A DNA stretch of 64,000 nt from Chondrus crispus. Lineage: Eukaryota; Rhodophyta; Florideophyceae; Gigartinales; Gigartinaceae. Shown here piece by piece: positions 44,010 through 55,988 of this stretch. Location of the stretch: the NCBI RefSeq assembly GCF_000350225.1, contig NW_005179222.1:114698-178697 (forward strand), given 5' to 3'. A program made the translations under genes and the position numbers. The notes under the pieces are model-generated. The model had not been told where the DNA came from. It saw nothing but the letters and a program-made list of their open reading frames with translations, and searched no databases. Numbering within the stretch: the first letter of the stretch is position 1; every line of letters starts with the position of its first letter.

Positions 44010-44990
44010 TTAGCTGGTGTAGGGGACCAGAGGCGCTCTGGGAGTTGTTTGTGGGAGCGATGGGGGGTGTACGTACGATGTGAGAGGTGACTGCGGGATT
44101 GGGTCGGGTTCGGTGTTCCACTTGGTAGGATAGTATTGGTTTAGTGGGGTTGTGGGGCGAGTGCGGGTTTGTTGCCAGTTGACCTGGGCGGCGGTGGGTG
44201 GACGGTTGGCATAGTGTGGGTGAACTGCACTGTGGTGGACATTCTCACGCATTTTAGATATGCATTCGTCTGTGTCGTGCGACGGGGTGCCGTGGCAGGA
44301 GCACCATTTGCCGCGCCAGTAGTTGCGGCGGCGGGCATTGCGGTTGCCGCGAGGGGGTTGTATTGGCGCGGCGGTCGGGAGTGAGGTGGCCGTGCTTGGT
44401 TGGAGAGCTGGGGTGCTTGCCTGGACAGGTAATGTTCTGCGTGAAGGAGGTATGCCTCTATTTGTTGAATGAGCAGCAGACTGGATTGAGCATGGAGATT
44501 CAGGGCGATCTGGTTGTAATCCGGGTGATCACGCAAGCCATCGAGTAAGAACTGTGCAGCGGTGCCTTTGTACTGTAAGCCGGGGTAGTTGACGGCACGC
44601 ATCCGGGTCCGTATCTTCTTGTGAAGTGTAAAGTATTCGAGAGTAGGTGTTCCGGGTTTCAGGGTGGTCTTGCGGGCGAGGGCACTCAGAAGATAGGGAG
44701 CATTGCTGCGGTTGACGGTGGTGATCTCGTGGAGTCTGTTGCAAAAGTCGTGAGGAGCGAGGAGAAGATCTGCGTCGGAGAGGAGAGATCGAACTTCTTC
44801 AGAGAGGCTGTGGAATATCAGTGCCAGGGCAAGACGTTTCTTGCGGGTGAAGGGACGGATGTCTGCCGGTTCGATGGGGAGGGGGGTTGGTGTCCAGATG
44901 TTCGTCACAATTGTTGATAGAGGCCACGAGGAATAAGTTTTTGTGCCAGTAGCTGAAATTGGCGAGTGTTAGTTGAGTGACGGAGGTGCG
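44010..44990 (-). pseudogene. Copia gag remnant
   Basis: A copia-type N-terminus (LTLANFSYWHKNLFLVASIN) is read in one frame near 44990-44915. The main body is read from 44908 to 44141 in another (ALALIFHSLSEEVRSLL; AAQFLLDGLRDHPDYNQIAL). A zinc-knuckle-like WCSCHGTPSHDTDEC, of CX2HX4HX4C type, is read in a third frame near 44310-44265 and continues to 44010. Two frameshifts are therefore evident. Confidence 0.75.
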
Positions 44991-45130
44991 TGGGCTGTCG
45001 GGCGTGGGAGGGAGATCTATGTTGGGGGGGGGTTGATGGGAGATGTTGACGTTGTCGGGGGATAGTAGGTCAGGGATGGGGGGGAGTCTCAGGGGGAGGA
45101 ATGGTTGACTTGGGGGAGGGGTGGATTGGC

Positions 45131-45260
45131 CGGGGGCCGGTTGGGGTGCTTGTGTGATGTGATGATCGGCCGTGGGCCGGTTGGGGTGTTTGTGTGATGT
45201 GATGATCGGCCGTGGGCCGGTTGGGGTGCTTGTGCGATGTGATGGTCGGCCGTGGGCCGG
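45131..45260. repeat. 40-bp tandem repeat
   Basis: TTGGGGTG recurs at 45141, 45181 and 45221 inside units of GGGCCGGTTGGGGTG, then GATGTGATG, then TCGGCCG. About three copies, GT-rich, between the copia gag and its 5' LTR. Confidence 0.9.
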
Positions 45261-45525
45261 ATGGGTGAGGGTTGATGAAGAAGGGGAGGAAGAGGGTGGG
45301 CAGTGGGAGCAGAAAAGGAAAAGGGCCTATAACCTGTAGGAGAGACTCAAGACTTTAGTCGTGTTTATTAAGGGAAGCAGCGACGACGGTGTTAAATACC
45401 GTGGAGGGGCTATGTACACGTGTAAGATACGACGACATTCATTGCAGAATTCTGCAAAAGAATTTTCAGTGTAATGTCTTTTGTTCACAAGTGCAGAAAT
45501 CATTTCTCATTTCTGCAGGGGTATA

Positions 45526-47932
45526 CCCTTCCCCAAAAGGGTGATTTGGAGAAAAAGGGTAATTTGGAGAGCGGTGATTTCCCCCTTCCAAGATCAAATC
45601 TTCCATATTGCCTCAACCTCATCCCCCTAACAACCTATTCATGCTATCCCTTTTGATGCGCAGATACCGGGCCCTGTCTAGCCCAATTCGAAAAAGGCGC
45701 GCACTTTTGGAGCACAATGCCCTTCAGTTTAGAACCGAAAACCGTGCCCCACCATGGCTGCAACAGATTCCGTCCGATTGCCAGCACAATGGTGTCCTTG
45801 TCGCTGCGAAAGCAGTCCACAGTTGCCAAAAAAGGGCGCATCGAGACGAATTGATTCGTACGCGCCGAAGGCAAGCCGTTCAGCTACTACAAAATTGCAG
45901 CACGATCGTATCGACGATGCGCAAAACTGATTTGTCGAATGGTACCGTGTGTCGAATGAAAAAAGCCCTCGCCATACCGCAAGAGATTGCAAGACTCCTC
46001 GAGCCATCTGAGAATCGCGCCGGGGCTGCTCCTGCACTTACCACATCCCAGGAGGTGGTCATAAAGGGGCATTTAAAAACGTTAGCTCAACGTGGTTTCG
46101 CTGTTGATACTCTAATGCTACGAAGAATTATCTCGGACGTAGTCCCAGAGCAACACCGCTTCCGTTCACGTTTACCAAATGCAGCATACATTCGCTCTTT
46201 CAGAGCTAGAAACCGTGGTATAACCCTGCGCAACTATGAACATAAAGACCTTGTCAAATTCAAAGGCGAAGACTTTTCACATGTAAAAACATATGCATCG
46301 GCACTGAAAAAAGTTGCTGCTTGCAACGTTGGAATTTTTAAGGACCCAAACAGGTACTGGAATCTTGACGAAACAGCCGTCGAATCTGTCTACGGGAAAC
46401 CCCCAAGGTGTTCGGGGATGCAGCGACTCATCCTGGAGGTTTCCGTGTTGTACTGTTGACGCTTCAGAGTAAGCATCTAACAATCATCATCATCGCCTCA
46501 CCGTCTGGAAAGGTTTTCCCTCCGTTTTTGTTTTTGCAGGGGTCAACCAGATGCAGAACTGGTTTGAGCCCCTGCCAGGCGCAGTATTCAAGGACGCATC
46601 CGGGGCGGGACATTGGCTCCCAGGAGCTGACTGGATGCCTGAAAATGCGTGCATAGTTTGTTCACAGACTGGATCTATGGTGAAAGATCTTATGCCCCGT
46701 CTCATCGATCATTTCGATAGGCATGTGAGAAAAATTGTACCACCTGGGGTACCGGTGTGCTTGACGTTGGACGGACATTCTTCACGAAACGGATGGGACT
46801 GGTTGGTGAGCTGCTGTGAGAAAAATATAGAAGTCATACAAAGCCCGACAAATACATCGCACTTTTTGCAACCGTGCGATTCTCATATTAATAAGATATT
46901 AAACCCGCAATAAGAGCCACGGTTGACTATCTCACACAGTTTGCGACTATGGATTTGGGAACAATTGGCATGAAGCTCAAGCTAGCTATATCGGGATACC
47001 ATTCACTTACTGAGGATATTGTGATGAGCTCTTTTTAGTAACGTTGGCCTTTGGCCAATGGACTACAGGTTCTGGAAGAGTCATCCAGGTGCTTTAAGCC
47101 GTCTTTCCGATTCATCGACAAATCAGGAAGGGACCTCTACAAGCTCTGCAACGTGTTCACAGAGCCGTTGTGACCGTATTACAGTGCGCAAAGTGAAAGA
47201 TGCACTCAAAAAGACATACAGGCCAGCAAAACAGTCAAAATTATTCTGGAAATTGTGCATGATCATCAGAAGATCGGCTCTGCTTTCGAAAAATATAGTA
47301 GTACGTTGAGCCGCACAGTTGTGGACGGGAAAGGAAAACAGGCTGAATCACGCCCAGTGCTGCAACATGGAACCCCCACTCTATATTTGACACATGGGGA
47401 GCTCGTGAGGGGACGCCAAGAACGCCAAGTTGCTGCTGCTGCTGCTAAAGAGGCAAGAGAAGAGCTTAAGAAGCATAAAAAGGCGCAAAAAGAATAACTG
47501 AGGCTTCAAAAAGAAGAAGCCAAAAGGATGAGAAAGATACGAAAATTGGCGATTTCCAATGCACAAACTGCTTCCCCCAACGTCTTGAGTGTTTTGACCG
47601 CTCCAAGCAGTGCAAAACAGCACCGAAGACCGTAGTGGCATCATTGGGAGATCGTTCCATGGAAGAGAACGATGTCGTGGAGGCGCTGGTCACGTTTCAT
47701 GCGCATGACATGGACACTCCAAATTACCCTTTCCTTCCAGGAGGCCACTTGTGATGAATAGACAAATGTGAATATCTCAAAAATATACTTTTCTGACCAA
47801 TCTGAAGCTACTAACGAGCTTTTGACCCAGTTTTGTATGTCACGGGGCCGAGTTGTTTTATATTCTACTAATAAATTTGTTTGTTTTTGCCATATTTCAA
47901 AATTGACTCCAAATTACCCTTTTGGGGAAGGG
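45526..47932 (+). mobile_element. Pogo-like DNA transposon with CCCTTC TIRs (element B)
   Basis: The left end CCCTTCCCCAAAAGGGTGAT is mirrored by the right end, read on the minus strand, CCCTTCCCCAAAAGGGTAAT. TA duplications lie at 45524-45525 and 47933-47934. The element is 2,407 bp, of the same architecture and CCCTTC start as element A, with a plus-strand transposase gene. Confidence 0.92.
45641..47497 (+). pseudogene. Pogo-like transposase of element B, broken
   Basis: ATG 45641 (MLSLLMRRYRAL) opens the N-terminal DNA-binding part. A CENP-B-type segment follows (LAQRGFAVDTLMLRRIISDV), then ALKKVAACNVGIFKDPNRYW and NLDETAVE with the first Asp. Frame is lost near 46400-46550. The core resumes (WLPGADWMPENACIVCSQTG; LTLDGHSSRNGWDWL; NTSHFLQPCDSHINKIL with second and third Asp) and is stopped at 46911-46913. 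Downstream pieces correspond to GMKLKLAISGYHS and a Lys/Glu-rich tail ending at 47497. The three Asp survive in the text, but there are several breaks. Confidence 0.8.
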
Positions 47933-47934
47933 TA

Positions 47935-48595
47935 GTCAGGGTGAGGCCACCGCGCCTTGCCCAAAATCGCAAAAAGCAGACAGTTGTCCTCCGGTATTTG
48001 GATCTACTATCTTTTAATCAAACCGTGCTTTGAGGGAGGTGGTGATTCAGAGATGAACCCCAGCGCGCCTGTAACACGATACTTCTATCATATTCAGGGT
48101 CACCCCAATTAGGCTACAAGTCTGTCGTAGAAATAAATCTGGCGCAAAGAAGCAAGCTACTGCGCGCGTCTGTTCCACAATTGGTGGCAACTTTTGCTCG
48201 TCACTTGCCCGCTCTCCATAACATGTAGGCTCCTGTTTGGGAATTATCGTCTCGGCAAGTACACCACGCCTTCAATTCCTATTATGGACTCTGAAAGCGA
48301 TTCCGATGATTCAATCGCGGCATATTTCATGCTTTCTCTATCTACTGCTGCTGTCGCTGGCGCTCTGGTCTCTCGGCAGCACAGAGAGCGTCCGCGATCC
48401 GGAGGGAAGTTCGGAGGATCAAGAATGGGAAAGGCGATCAACAGAGATCGCCAGCGCCATCGAGACCCTTACCCTTTTTCCTCACTCTTACTGCCGAGTC
48501 ATCAGTCTTAGTAACCACCTCAGCCATTGCCTGCGCTTCTCAGAAGACGAGAAGGAGGCAGAAGATTGGAAATGTCCACGAGCGAAGGCTGCACA
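47935..48595. other. MITE fragment and stretch without recognised gene
   Basis: 47937 onward (AGGGTGAGGCCACCGCGCC, then TTGCCCAAAATC) resembles the left end of the GGGTGAC family at 5950. The rest, to the copia LTR, has short plus-strand frames (near 48237-48595) without recognisable domains, cut off by the LTR insertion. GCACA at 48591-48595 is the copia target duplication. Confidence 0.45.
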
Positions 48596-49027
48596 TGTAG
48601 AGAAACACATGTGCTTGTCAGTCGTCAACACTCGTGTGTACTCACAACGGACACACGTGTGCGAGATGGGATACGTTGACACAGATAACACGTGTAGAAG
48701 CTCGTTGCTGATAATGTGGAAGAAGCAGACAGCATTTCGGAGAGCTGACAGAAAATAATGCAGACAGCGAGCGCAACTCTTAGAGATGCGGCGTTCTCGT
48801 TACTGACAAATATATGTACCCTACCGCTTTGTAGAGCGAGGAAAAGAAGAAGAAAGGGACGTAATAAATCACCAACTGTGAGTATTCACGATATTCTTTG
48901 GCAAGAATTTGCTACCGCGTTCGTACGCGAGACCCCGTGCGCTTCTGCGCGAGACGACCATCCTTTGGATATTGTCACACACACTGGAAGAATACTTTTG
49001 TATCTTCCCCCCCTGGATTTCACAACA
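48596..49027 (+). repeat. Copia 5' LTR
   Basis: 432 bp, TG...CA ends, identical to the right LTR except one base. Confidence 0.97.
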
Positions 49028-50795
49028 CTTGCAAGTTTATACGAAATCTAGTTTAATTGATCGTTATGGACCCTCATCGCAACTGTCGCAACGCGACTTG
49101 GAATCGATCAAGAAACACATCAGCAAAGTGAATCGAACCCACCCGCTCATCGAAAACATTTGCGTGGAACTTGATGAAGCTATTGACCTGCCAGCCGAAG
49201 AAATTGTATCTTTCTTAAAAGATTGTCTTTCTCCAGATGTTCTACTAGTCGACCCAGCGATGGAAAAAAGGCAGATTTTTCGAGCCATCCGAAAAGTAAT
49301 TGAGGTTTGTGGAGTGGAAGTTAGTTATGCTGCAGGTATACCGCTTCCGAACAAAGTAATAGAAGCACTGTACTCGGACATTCCTGATGTTTTAAATGAA
49401 GCCCAGCAAATGCTACAAGCTTACAAAAAGTTTGGAACATTCAAACCTGATTTTGTCCCAGAACAGAGTAACCCAGAAATACTGACATACACCCCAGCAG
49501 AGACTGACCTTGCTCGTGATGAGGTAGGAATACAACAAGACACGCGTATTGCAAGGAACGATGCAGCTGAACAACCACTGGAATATCAACCTCAACAAAA
49601 AGAAAATCTGCGAGCAACCGTTCCGCTTGAAAATTCTATCCCGAGGAAGCAAAACCTGGCGAAAAATAGACAGGCTGTCGCAAATGGATTCCATCACAAT
49701 AATGGAAAATTTTCGGGATCACCCGGGACTGGAATACCTTTGCACATCGTCAAGAGGAAATTCGAAGAACTAGTGTTTGAACAAGAAATTCCGGAAACGG
49801 ATCGCGTTCAATTGATGCACAACTGTTTGTCAGGTATAGCTCAGGAATATTTTTATTCTACAGTACGAAGCACTGCGGAAAATAGCGAAGCTGCATTCGA
49901 TATGATTTCGGAAAGGTTCAGCTCCAAACAACATCAGTCTCAGGCCTTAGCATACCTTCGTCGACTCTCCTTTTCTGGAATTAAGAGCGAAAAGTCATGT
50001 TCAGATATTGAGGCTCTAGCAGCTGCACATTCACGTATTTTAGAATACATCCCACACTGCGGACCATCATACCAAAACGAACATCAAGATGGACACATGG
50101 GTGAGTTCCTCGCAGGAATTGTCGACGGACAGCCTTGGGCTGAGCACGTCCTTACCGCACGAATAACCGCGAATGGAAAAGAGAAGGGCATGGACTACAA
50201 TTCGCTTTATGCTATGCTGGTCTCAGCCTTGACACTCGTAGACAATAGAGAAAAATCGGACACCTCACCAAGAGGAAATCCCGCTGACTCAGTGTTCTAT
50301 GGTGAGACCTATGGAAAGCATATCCCAAGAAAAAGGAACACAACGAACAGATATAGCTCTAATAAGTTTAATCGAAAAAGAAGAACGCCCAGCGAACTTC
50401 AGGCTCTAAAACAAAGAACAAAATGTCTAGTCTGTAAAAAGGTTGGCCACTGGAAAAATGAATGCCCGGACAAAAGGTCTACGATGACAGACATTATCAG
50501 AGCTCGTATCAAAGAAAATGGAGGAACGGACAAAGCAGCTGCCCAAGTCCTTTTTTCTTTAGCCGACCAAGAGGATTCGTATGCAGAATATGCTGCACAA
50601 GCCGAAAATGGGCATGGCCCGTGCAACGGAAGCGAAGAACACAGCGCTCTCAACACTTTCGAAAGCCTTTACAGCGCCGCGGAGTCCGGTTCCGGTCTAG
50701 ACGATGCTCTCCAAAACACATTCGAAACTTTGCTCACTGGCCTAGAAAGCGACGAAGAGTCCGAAGAGATAAGCAATGACAAAGTGGATTTTTGA
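49028..50795 (+). CDS. Copia gag
   Basis: The frame is open from inside the 5' LTR (48909, TTG) to TGA 50793-50795. Residues after the LTR already look coding (LSQRDLESIKKHISKVNRTH), but the first in-frame ATG is only at 49260 (MEKRQIFRAIRKVIEVCGVE), so translation may start at a non-AUG codon or a start was lost. The capsid-like region includes RVQLMHNCLSGIAQEYFYST. A zinc knuckle CLVCKKVGHWKNEC (CX2CX4HX4C) lies near 50420-50470, and an acidic tail ends at VDF. It binds element RNA and forms the particle. The pol frame overlaps the end in the -1 phase. Confidence 0.85.
50786..50792 (+). promoter_or_regulatory. Candidate -1 frameshift site at gag-pol junction
   Basis: G GAT TTT directly precedes the gag TGA, in the correct phase for a slip into the pol frame, which is -1 to gag and open from 50792. 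It follows the pattern of the G-GAU-UUA class of retroviral slip sites. No downstream pseudoknot was modelled. Confidence 0.5.
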
Positions 50796-53700
50796 CTGCC
50801 AGCGCACCTTTTGTGGACAGTTCGCTGGCCAGCAAGGCTCCACCTCCTACCTACTCACAATCTCAAACATTGGCTACCGGTTCTAAAATTCACAAGTGTG
50901 GAATGATTTGTGGGACACGAAGGAGCATTGGTCAAAGGAAATGGCAACACAGGTTGCTAGAACAACGGATCCCAATTGATATACACTACATGAGAGACGC
51001 CTTTCGTAAATCAAGAAGGTTCTCCCCAGGCCGACCCCCGGAATTCGCCGGCGCATGTATTGATATTGGATCCCCTCGATCTTTGATCGGTCTCAGTCAA
51101 GCAAAAGCTTACTGTAGAGCGATGCGTATCAAACTGACCCTTTCACCTTCTCAAAACTGTTTCAGATTTGGTACCTATCCTACTACTTCGCTCGGCAGAA
51201 TGGTAATACTACTACCCACTCCCAGAAGCACTATCCCACTGAAGGTAGACGTAGTGCGTGAAAATATTCCAATGCTTATCGGACTAGACGCATTATTTCA
51301 ACACGGTTTGGAACCCTCAGTACTGAAACGATCCCTCAATTGTACGAAACAAGATTGGTCACTCCCTTTGCAAATGAAACATGGACATTTGTATCTCTGT
51401 TGGAACCCATGCTCGTTTTCAGTATTTTTCACTCGGAACCAATTGGAGAGGTTACATCGACACATGCTCCACCCTTCATCACGCAAACTTTACGACCTTT
51501 TGCGCAGAGCTGATCCCGAGAACCTGCAACCCGATACTCTGAAGACCCTCAAGGATGTATCAAAGGCATGCGAGACGTGCACTCTATATGCTCCCAAATA
51601 AATCACATTTCGCATCAGAGACGCAGATAAGATCAAATTCCATCATCGCATATTGATGGACATCATGTTTCTGAAAGACAGACGGCAAAAGTCTAGACCC
51701 GTGTTGCATGTTATAGACGCTGGAACTCGTTTTAGTGCCGCAGCATTTTTGAAGGACAGTAGCACAACCACAATTTGGAATACGTTTATCAAAATTTGGT
51801 CTTCAGTTTACGTTGGATTCCCGGAATCATTACTTACAGATCAAGGTTCTGTCTTTCTTTCTCGAGAATGGAAATACAATTGTGAATCCTCCCGAATTGA
51901 GCTACTTAACACAGGAACAGAAAGTCACAATTCCTTAGGGATTGGCGAAAAGTATCACTCCACACTCCGAACAATTTATAGAAAAGTACTGTGTGATCAC
52001 CGCGCCTTGCCCGAAGATATAGCCCTTGCTAAATCGGTCCAAGCAATGAACGAGACCGTCGGACCTCATGGACTGGTGCCCACGCTATTGGTTTTTGGGG
52101 TAATCCCGAAACTGCCCGATATATCCGAGCGTGATTTTCCTGTACAAAGGGAGCGACTGAGAGCGGCTTGCACGGCAAGAAAGGAATACGAGAAAGTGGT
52201 GGCCAAGAGCATTGTGCAGCGAGGCCTACGCACTGTACCGCCACCGGCTGCGGATCACGTTTACGTACCAGGAGACTTCGCGTACGTGTACCGGGAAGGC
52301 CTAAAACAATATACTGGCCCACATCTCGTAGCATCGGTGGAGGAGAAATGCATACGTCTGCACCTAGGAGAAAGTACCGGCCCACGTCCTTTTAACATAG
52401 CTCAACTTCGACCGGCACCACTGCAACGACACCCAACATATGACGAACAACTCTCTAGATCTGAAACCGACCATAACACAATAATGCATACCGAAACGCT
52501 GGAACCTGGAGATGCTAGAGAACATCTGTTCGACGATGCTAAAAGAAAAGAAATACTCGGGCTGATTGAGAAGGGAACCTTTAAGATCATACTGGAAGAG
52601 GAGGCAGGACCGCATCCAAACATAGTCCCGTCACGATACGTCCTCACAATCAAACACGCAGATAATGGATCCACACTTTATAAGGCTCGCTTAGTCCTTG
52701 GTGGACATCGCGATAGAGAAAAGCACTCCGTGGTGCACAATACATTCAATCTGAAACAATCGTCAGTGCGCATTATCTTGGCATTGGCTACTATTCTTGG
52801 GTTCGAAGTATGGTCACTCGATGTAAAACAGGCGTATCTACAAGCAGCATCAGAGCTACAACGCAAAGTGTTTACTCGCCCAGCATCCATTGAACTTCGA
52901 CCAGATGAACTAGTGCAAATATTGAAACCATTGTATGGATTGACTGACTCCGGAGATTATTGGTGTGAGACCAATCACAAGTTTCACCTAGGAAAACTGA
53001 GAATGGAACAGTCGACAGGGGATTTTGCTCTATTCTTTAGACGAATAAGGGACAAACTAGTATCCTTATCAGGCTCGTACGTGGATGATGTTTTTCAAGC
53101 AGGTACAAAGGAAGAGAAAAAGCGCTTGCAAACCCACTTCAAGAATGAATTCGACATCAAACTGAACAACGAAACAAGTTTCACCTATACAGGGCTCCAA
53201 TGTGACACCTCGGATAGGAATGAGCGAAAGTTATCTCAAAAGAAATATATCGAGAGACTAAGGTTCCTGACAAAGACCTCCACGTTTCAAGAGTTTAGAT
53301 CTCTCCGGGCTCGTCTGGCCTGGGTCGTACACACGAGACCAGACATAGCATGCGCTGTGTCCTTTGCTGCACAGATCACTGAACGCATTCATGACACTCA
53401 CGGTAACCAGGCTTTGAACAGAATTGTCAAGCATTTGAAGCAAACGGCAGAGGTTCAGCTGAGATTCCCAAAGCTCGACATAAATTCGGTCAGGCTGCTA
53501 GTGTACACTGACGCCTCACATAACAACAGGGAACAGAACAGGTCGCAGCTGGGGTACTTGATTTTGTTAACAGACAAGTTTGATCGATGCGCGTTTCTGC
53601 ATTACTCTTCATACAAATCGACGCGAGTGACGCGATCATCAATGGCTGGTGAAACTCTCGCTTTTGTAGAAGGCTTTGACTGCGCATACTTAATCAAACA

Positions 53701-54040
53701 CGACCTTTCAAGAATTTTAGGGCGATCAATTCCACTGCTGATGTTCACGGATAGCGAGGCTCTATTCCAAGTTTTGACTAAGTCGAGGTATACAACAGAA
53801 AAAAGACTAATGGTTGACACATCGGCAGCACGAGAAGCATATCAAACGAAGGTCATTTCTAATGTTGCCCTTATCAGCTCCGAGGTTAATTACGCTGACG
53901 CCCTGACGAAAATTAAGAGCAACAGCGCTCTACAGGGATTGCTCCGCTCTCACCTTGTGCAACACGACGTCCGACAGTGGGTCATGGCCCCGCCGCACAA
54001 ACAGGTGTTGTCCTCCGACAAGAAAATTGCGGGTGTGTAG
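50792..54040 (+). pseudogene. Copia pol (protease, integrase, RT, RNase H), one TAA
   Basis: 50792-51601: a protease with CIDIGSPRS (Asp-Ile-Gly rather than Asp-Ser/Thr-Gly), then the integrase zinc finger (RHMLHPSSRK, CETC). TAA 51599-51601 interrupts the frame, which continues without shift through the integrase core (LMDIMFLKD; LLTDQGSVF; GIGEKYHSTLR). RT has RYVLTIKHADNGSTLYKARL, SLDVKQAYLQAA and YVDDVFQAG, and RNase H has YTDASHNNREQNRSQLGYL and FTDSEALFQVL. The main piece from 51653 is 795 residues with all catalytic residues visible. A single nonsense change in so young an element suggests it is mobilised in trans, or that the stop is suppressed. Confidence 0.92.
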
Positions 54041-54467
54041 AGAAACACATGTGCTTGTCAGTCGTCAACACTCGTGTGTACTCACAACGGACACACGTGT
54101 GCGAGATGGGATACGTTGACACAGATAACACGTGTAGAAGCTCGTTGCTGATAATGTGGAAGAAGCAGACAGCATTTCGGAGAGCTGACAGAAAATAATG
54201 CAGACAGCGAGCGCAACTCTTAGAAATGCGGCGTTCTCGTTACTGACAAATATATGTACCCTACCGCTTTGTAGAGCGAGGAAAAGAAGAAGAAAGGGAC
54301 GTAATAAATCACCAACTGTGAGTATTCACGATATTCTTTGGCAAGAATTTGCTACCGCGTTCGTACGCGAGACCCCGTGCGCTTCTGCGCGAGACGACCA
54401 TCCTTTGGATATTGTCACACACACTGGAAGAATACTTTTGTATCTTCCCCCCCTGGATTTCACAACA
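54036..54467 (+). repeat. Copia 3' LTR
   Basis: 432 bp, near-identical to the 5' LTR; overlaps the last codons of pol. Confidence 0.97.
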
Positions 54468-54589
54468 GCACAACACTCCCTTTTGCGCCCCACACTATTG
54501 ATGGGACTTCAGTCAAACCAGCCACAAAGCCATTTGGAAGAGCTTTGGTAGAGCTGTAACCACATGAAATTCAGATGTTTTCTGTACCG

Positions 54590-54790
54590 TTACTATAGAA
54601 CGAAGCTCGCCCAAACGGCGCTTTGGACAAAAATCTCGACCAAATAATTTTGGTTTGGAAAGAATCCTGCCCAAATTCTAAACTTTAGGACAAATGCTGG
54701 CGCGGTGGGGTTCAAAATCTCTTCCATCGGTCCAAACTTTAGTAGTTGGAATTTTAGGACTGAAATTTTGTTGGCGGTGGGGTGACCCTC
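54590..54790. repeat. Fragment of GGGTGAC non-autonomous family
   Basis: The right end GGCGGTGGGGTGACCC and the interior block GGTTTGG, AGAATC(C/T)TGC, GGCGCGGTGGGGT match the right part of the element at 5950-6570. No matching left end is seen, so it is truncated. Confidence 0.55.
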
Positions 54791-55988
54791 ACTACTGTCC
54801 CCACTGAATATAAAGACAACCGAGTAACTTTTACTTGCTCTACTCCGTTCATGAGCATGAATGCTCACAACTTTCACAACTCTGCTCTGCTCTACCCTGC
54901 TCTACCGATACCTGTTCTGCCTCACTGTCATCCACCGTTCTGTACATCTGACGTCGGTTGCCCCTGTTACGCATGACTCTTCTAGCCAAGGTCTCCTGCA
55001 CACCAAAGAGACGGAGCACTCCGACTCTCATCTCTCATTTTCTCGTGCAGAGACTAAGTGACCATTTCAGCACTTCGATTCGTCTACCTGGCTGCACTGT
55101 CAACGCACTGTCGGATAGACACTGGAGGAAGCCTTCCGAAAAATGAACCTACAAAGGGCTCAGAGTGCTACAGCGCCGGGCAGGTAGAGGCGGTATACCT
55201 GTACGCTCGCTGAGCAGGATGGGGCCTCCCACCGCCGTGTACCAGCCCAACTACAGGCCCTCGAATGGACGCGCTGCGGCGCGCGGCGCGGCGATCATGA
55301 GCGCGAGAAGGACTGCGATCGCATGATGGTGCGCGAGCAGCATGGTGGGGTAAGGAGGTCGGGGTGGGCCAGTGGCGCGGGGACGGGTCCGCCCGACGGT
55401 ACGTCGTGGAGGAAGATATGCGGAAACCCGACACTCGAAAGCGATGGGGCGGTTGGCGCACACGCCGTGGATATAATGCAAACACTCATTTCCACGCCAA
55501 CAGTACGAAGGCATATACGGAAAAAGTCCAGTTGCTGCCCTTTGACAAGTCTGTGCGAATGGACTAAGCGCAGGAGTGAGAGGCATGAGCGGCTTTGGGT
55601 GTTCCTCGAAGGGCACATGAGGTTTACTTTAAGAGCTACTCGAATTCCACATGCTATCAAACAGACATATTTTCGTCGTACAACTGCAAGCCAAGGAGGA
55701 AGCTTGGCGCAACCAGCCGATGAGGCAAGGACTGACGGCGCTGCGTATTGGGCTATGTGTGTGACATCCTATACACCTGCCCAATACATTCTTTGCTCTA
55801 AACAAATCATAAACTTCCCAGCTTACAAGCAGTAAGATGGAACTGAACTACAGACAACATGGGACAGAGTATATGTGTCCAGGACGACCTTGTGCCGTTT
55901 GACTGAGGAGGCCACAACTGAGCTACACTCATTTTCTCACTTCTTACCAGCAGTCAACCCCCAACGCGAGACATGGACCCCTCATGCC
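54791..55988. other. Stretch without recognised gene
   Basis: No domain or gene structure is recognised. Open frames at 55168-55660 on both strands are Arg/Pro-rich and probably non-coding. Confidence 0.4.

Larger units (their letters stand above)
41850..45440 (-). mobile_element. Degenerate copia element
   Basis: In sense order (minus): partial 5' LTR near 45440-45334, gag 44990-44010, RT/RNase H 43972-42014, then a partial 3' LTR near 41974-41850. A block of about 40 bp (TCGTATCTTACACG, TACATAGCCC, TCCACGGTATTT) recurs at both ends. The integrase region expected between gag and RT is missing, so the element has an internal deletion. The exact ends are uncertain. Confidence 0.7.
48596..54467 (+). 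mobile_element. Young copia (Ty1) retrotransposon
   Basis: Two 432-bp LTRs (48596-49027 and 54036-54467) start TGTAGAGAAACAC and end TTTCACAACA. They differ at one visible position (G at 48785 region, A at 54225 region). The flanks show a perfect 5-bp duplication GCACA (48591-48595 and 54468-54472). Inside lie gag, then a pol with protease, integrase, RT and RNase H in copia order. One in-frame TAA in pol is the only clear lesion. I see no standard TGG-type primer site right after the left LTR. Confidence 0.96.

Noticed and set aside
42014..45440. Complete copia element
   Set aside because: Integrase is missing, three or more frameshifts are present and the YVDD-type motif is altered, so it is a relic.
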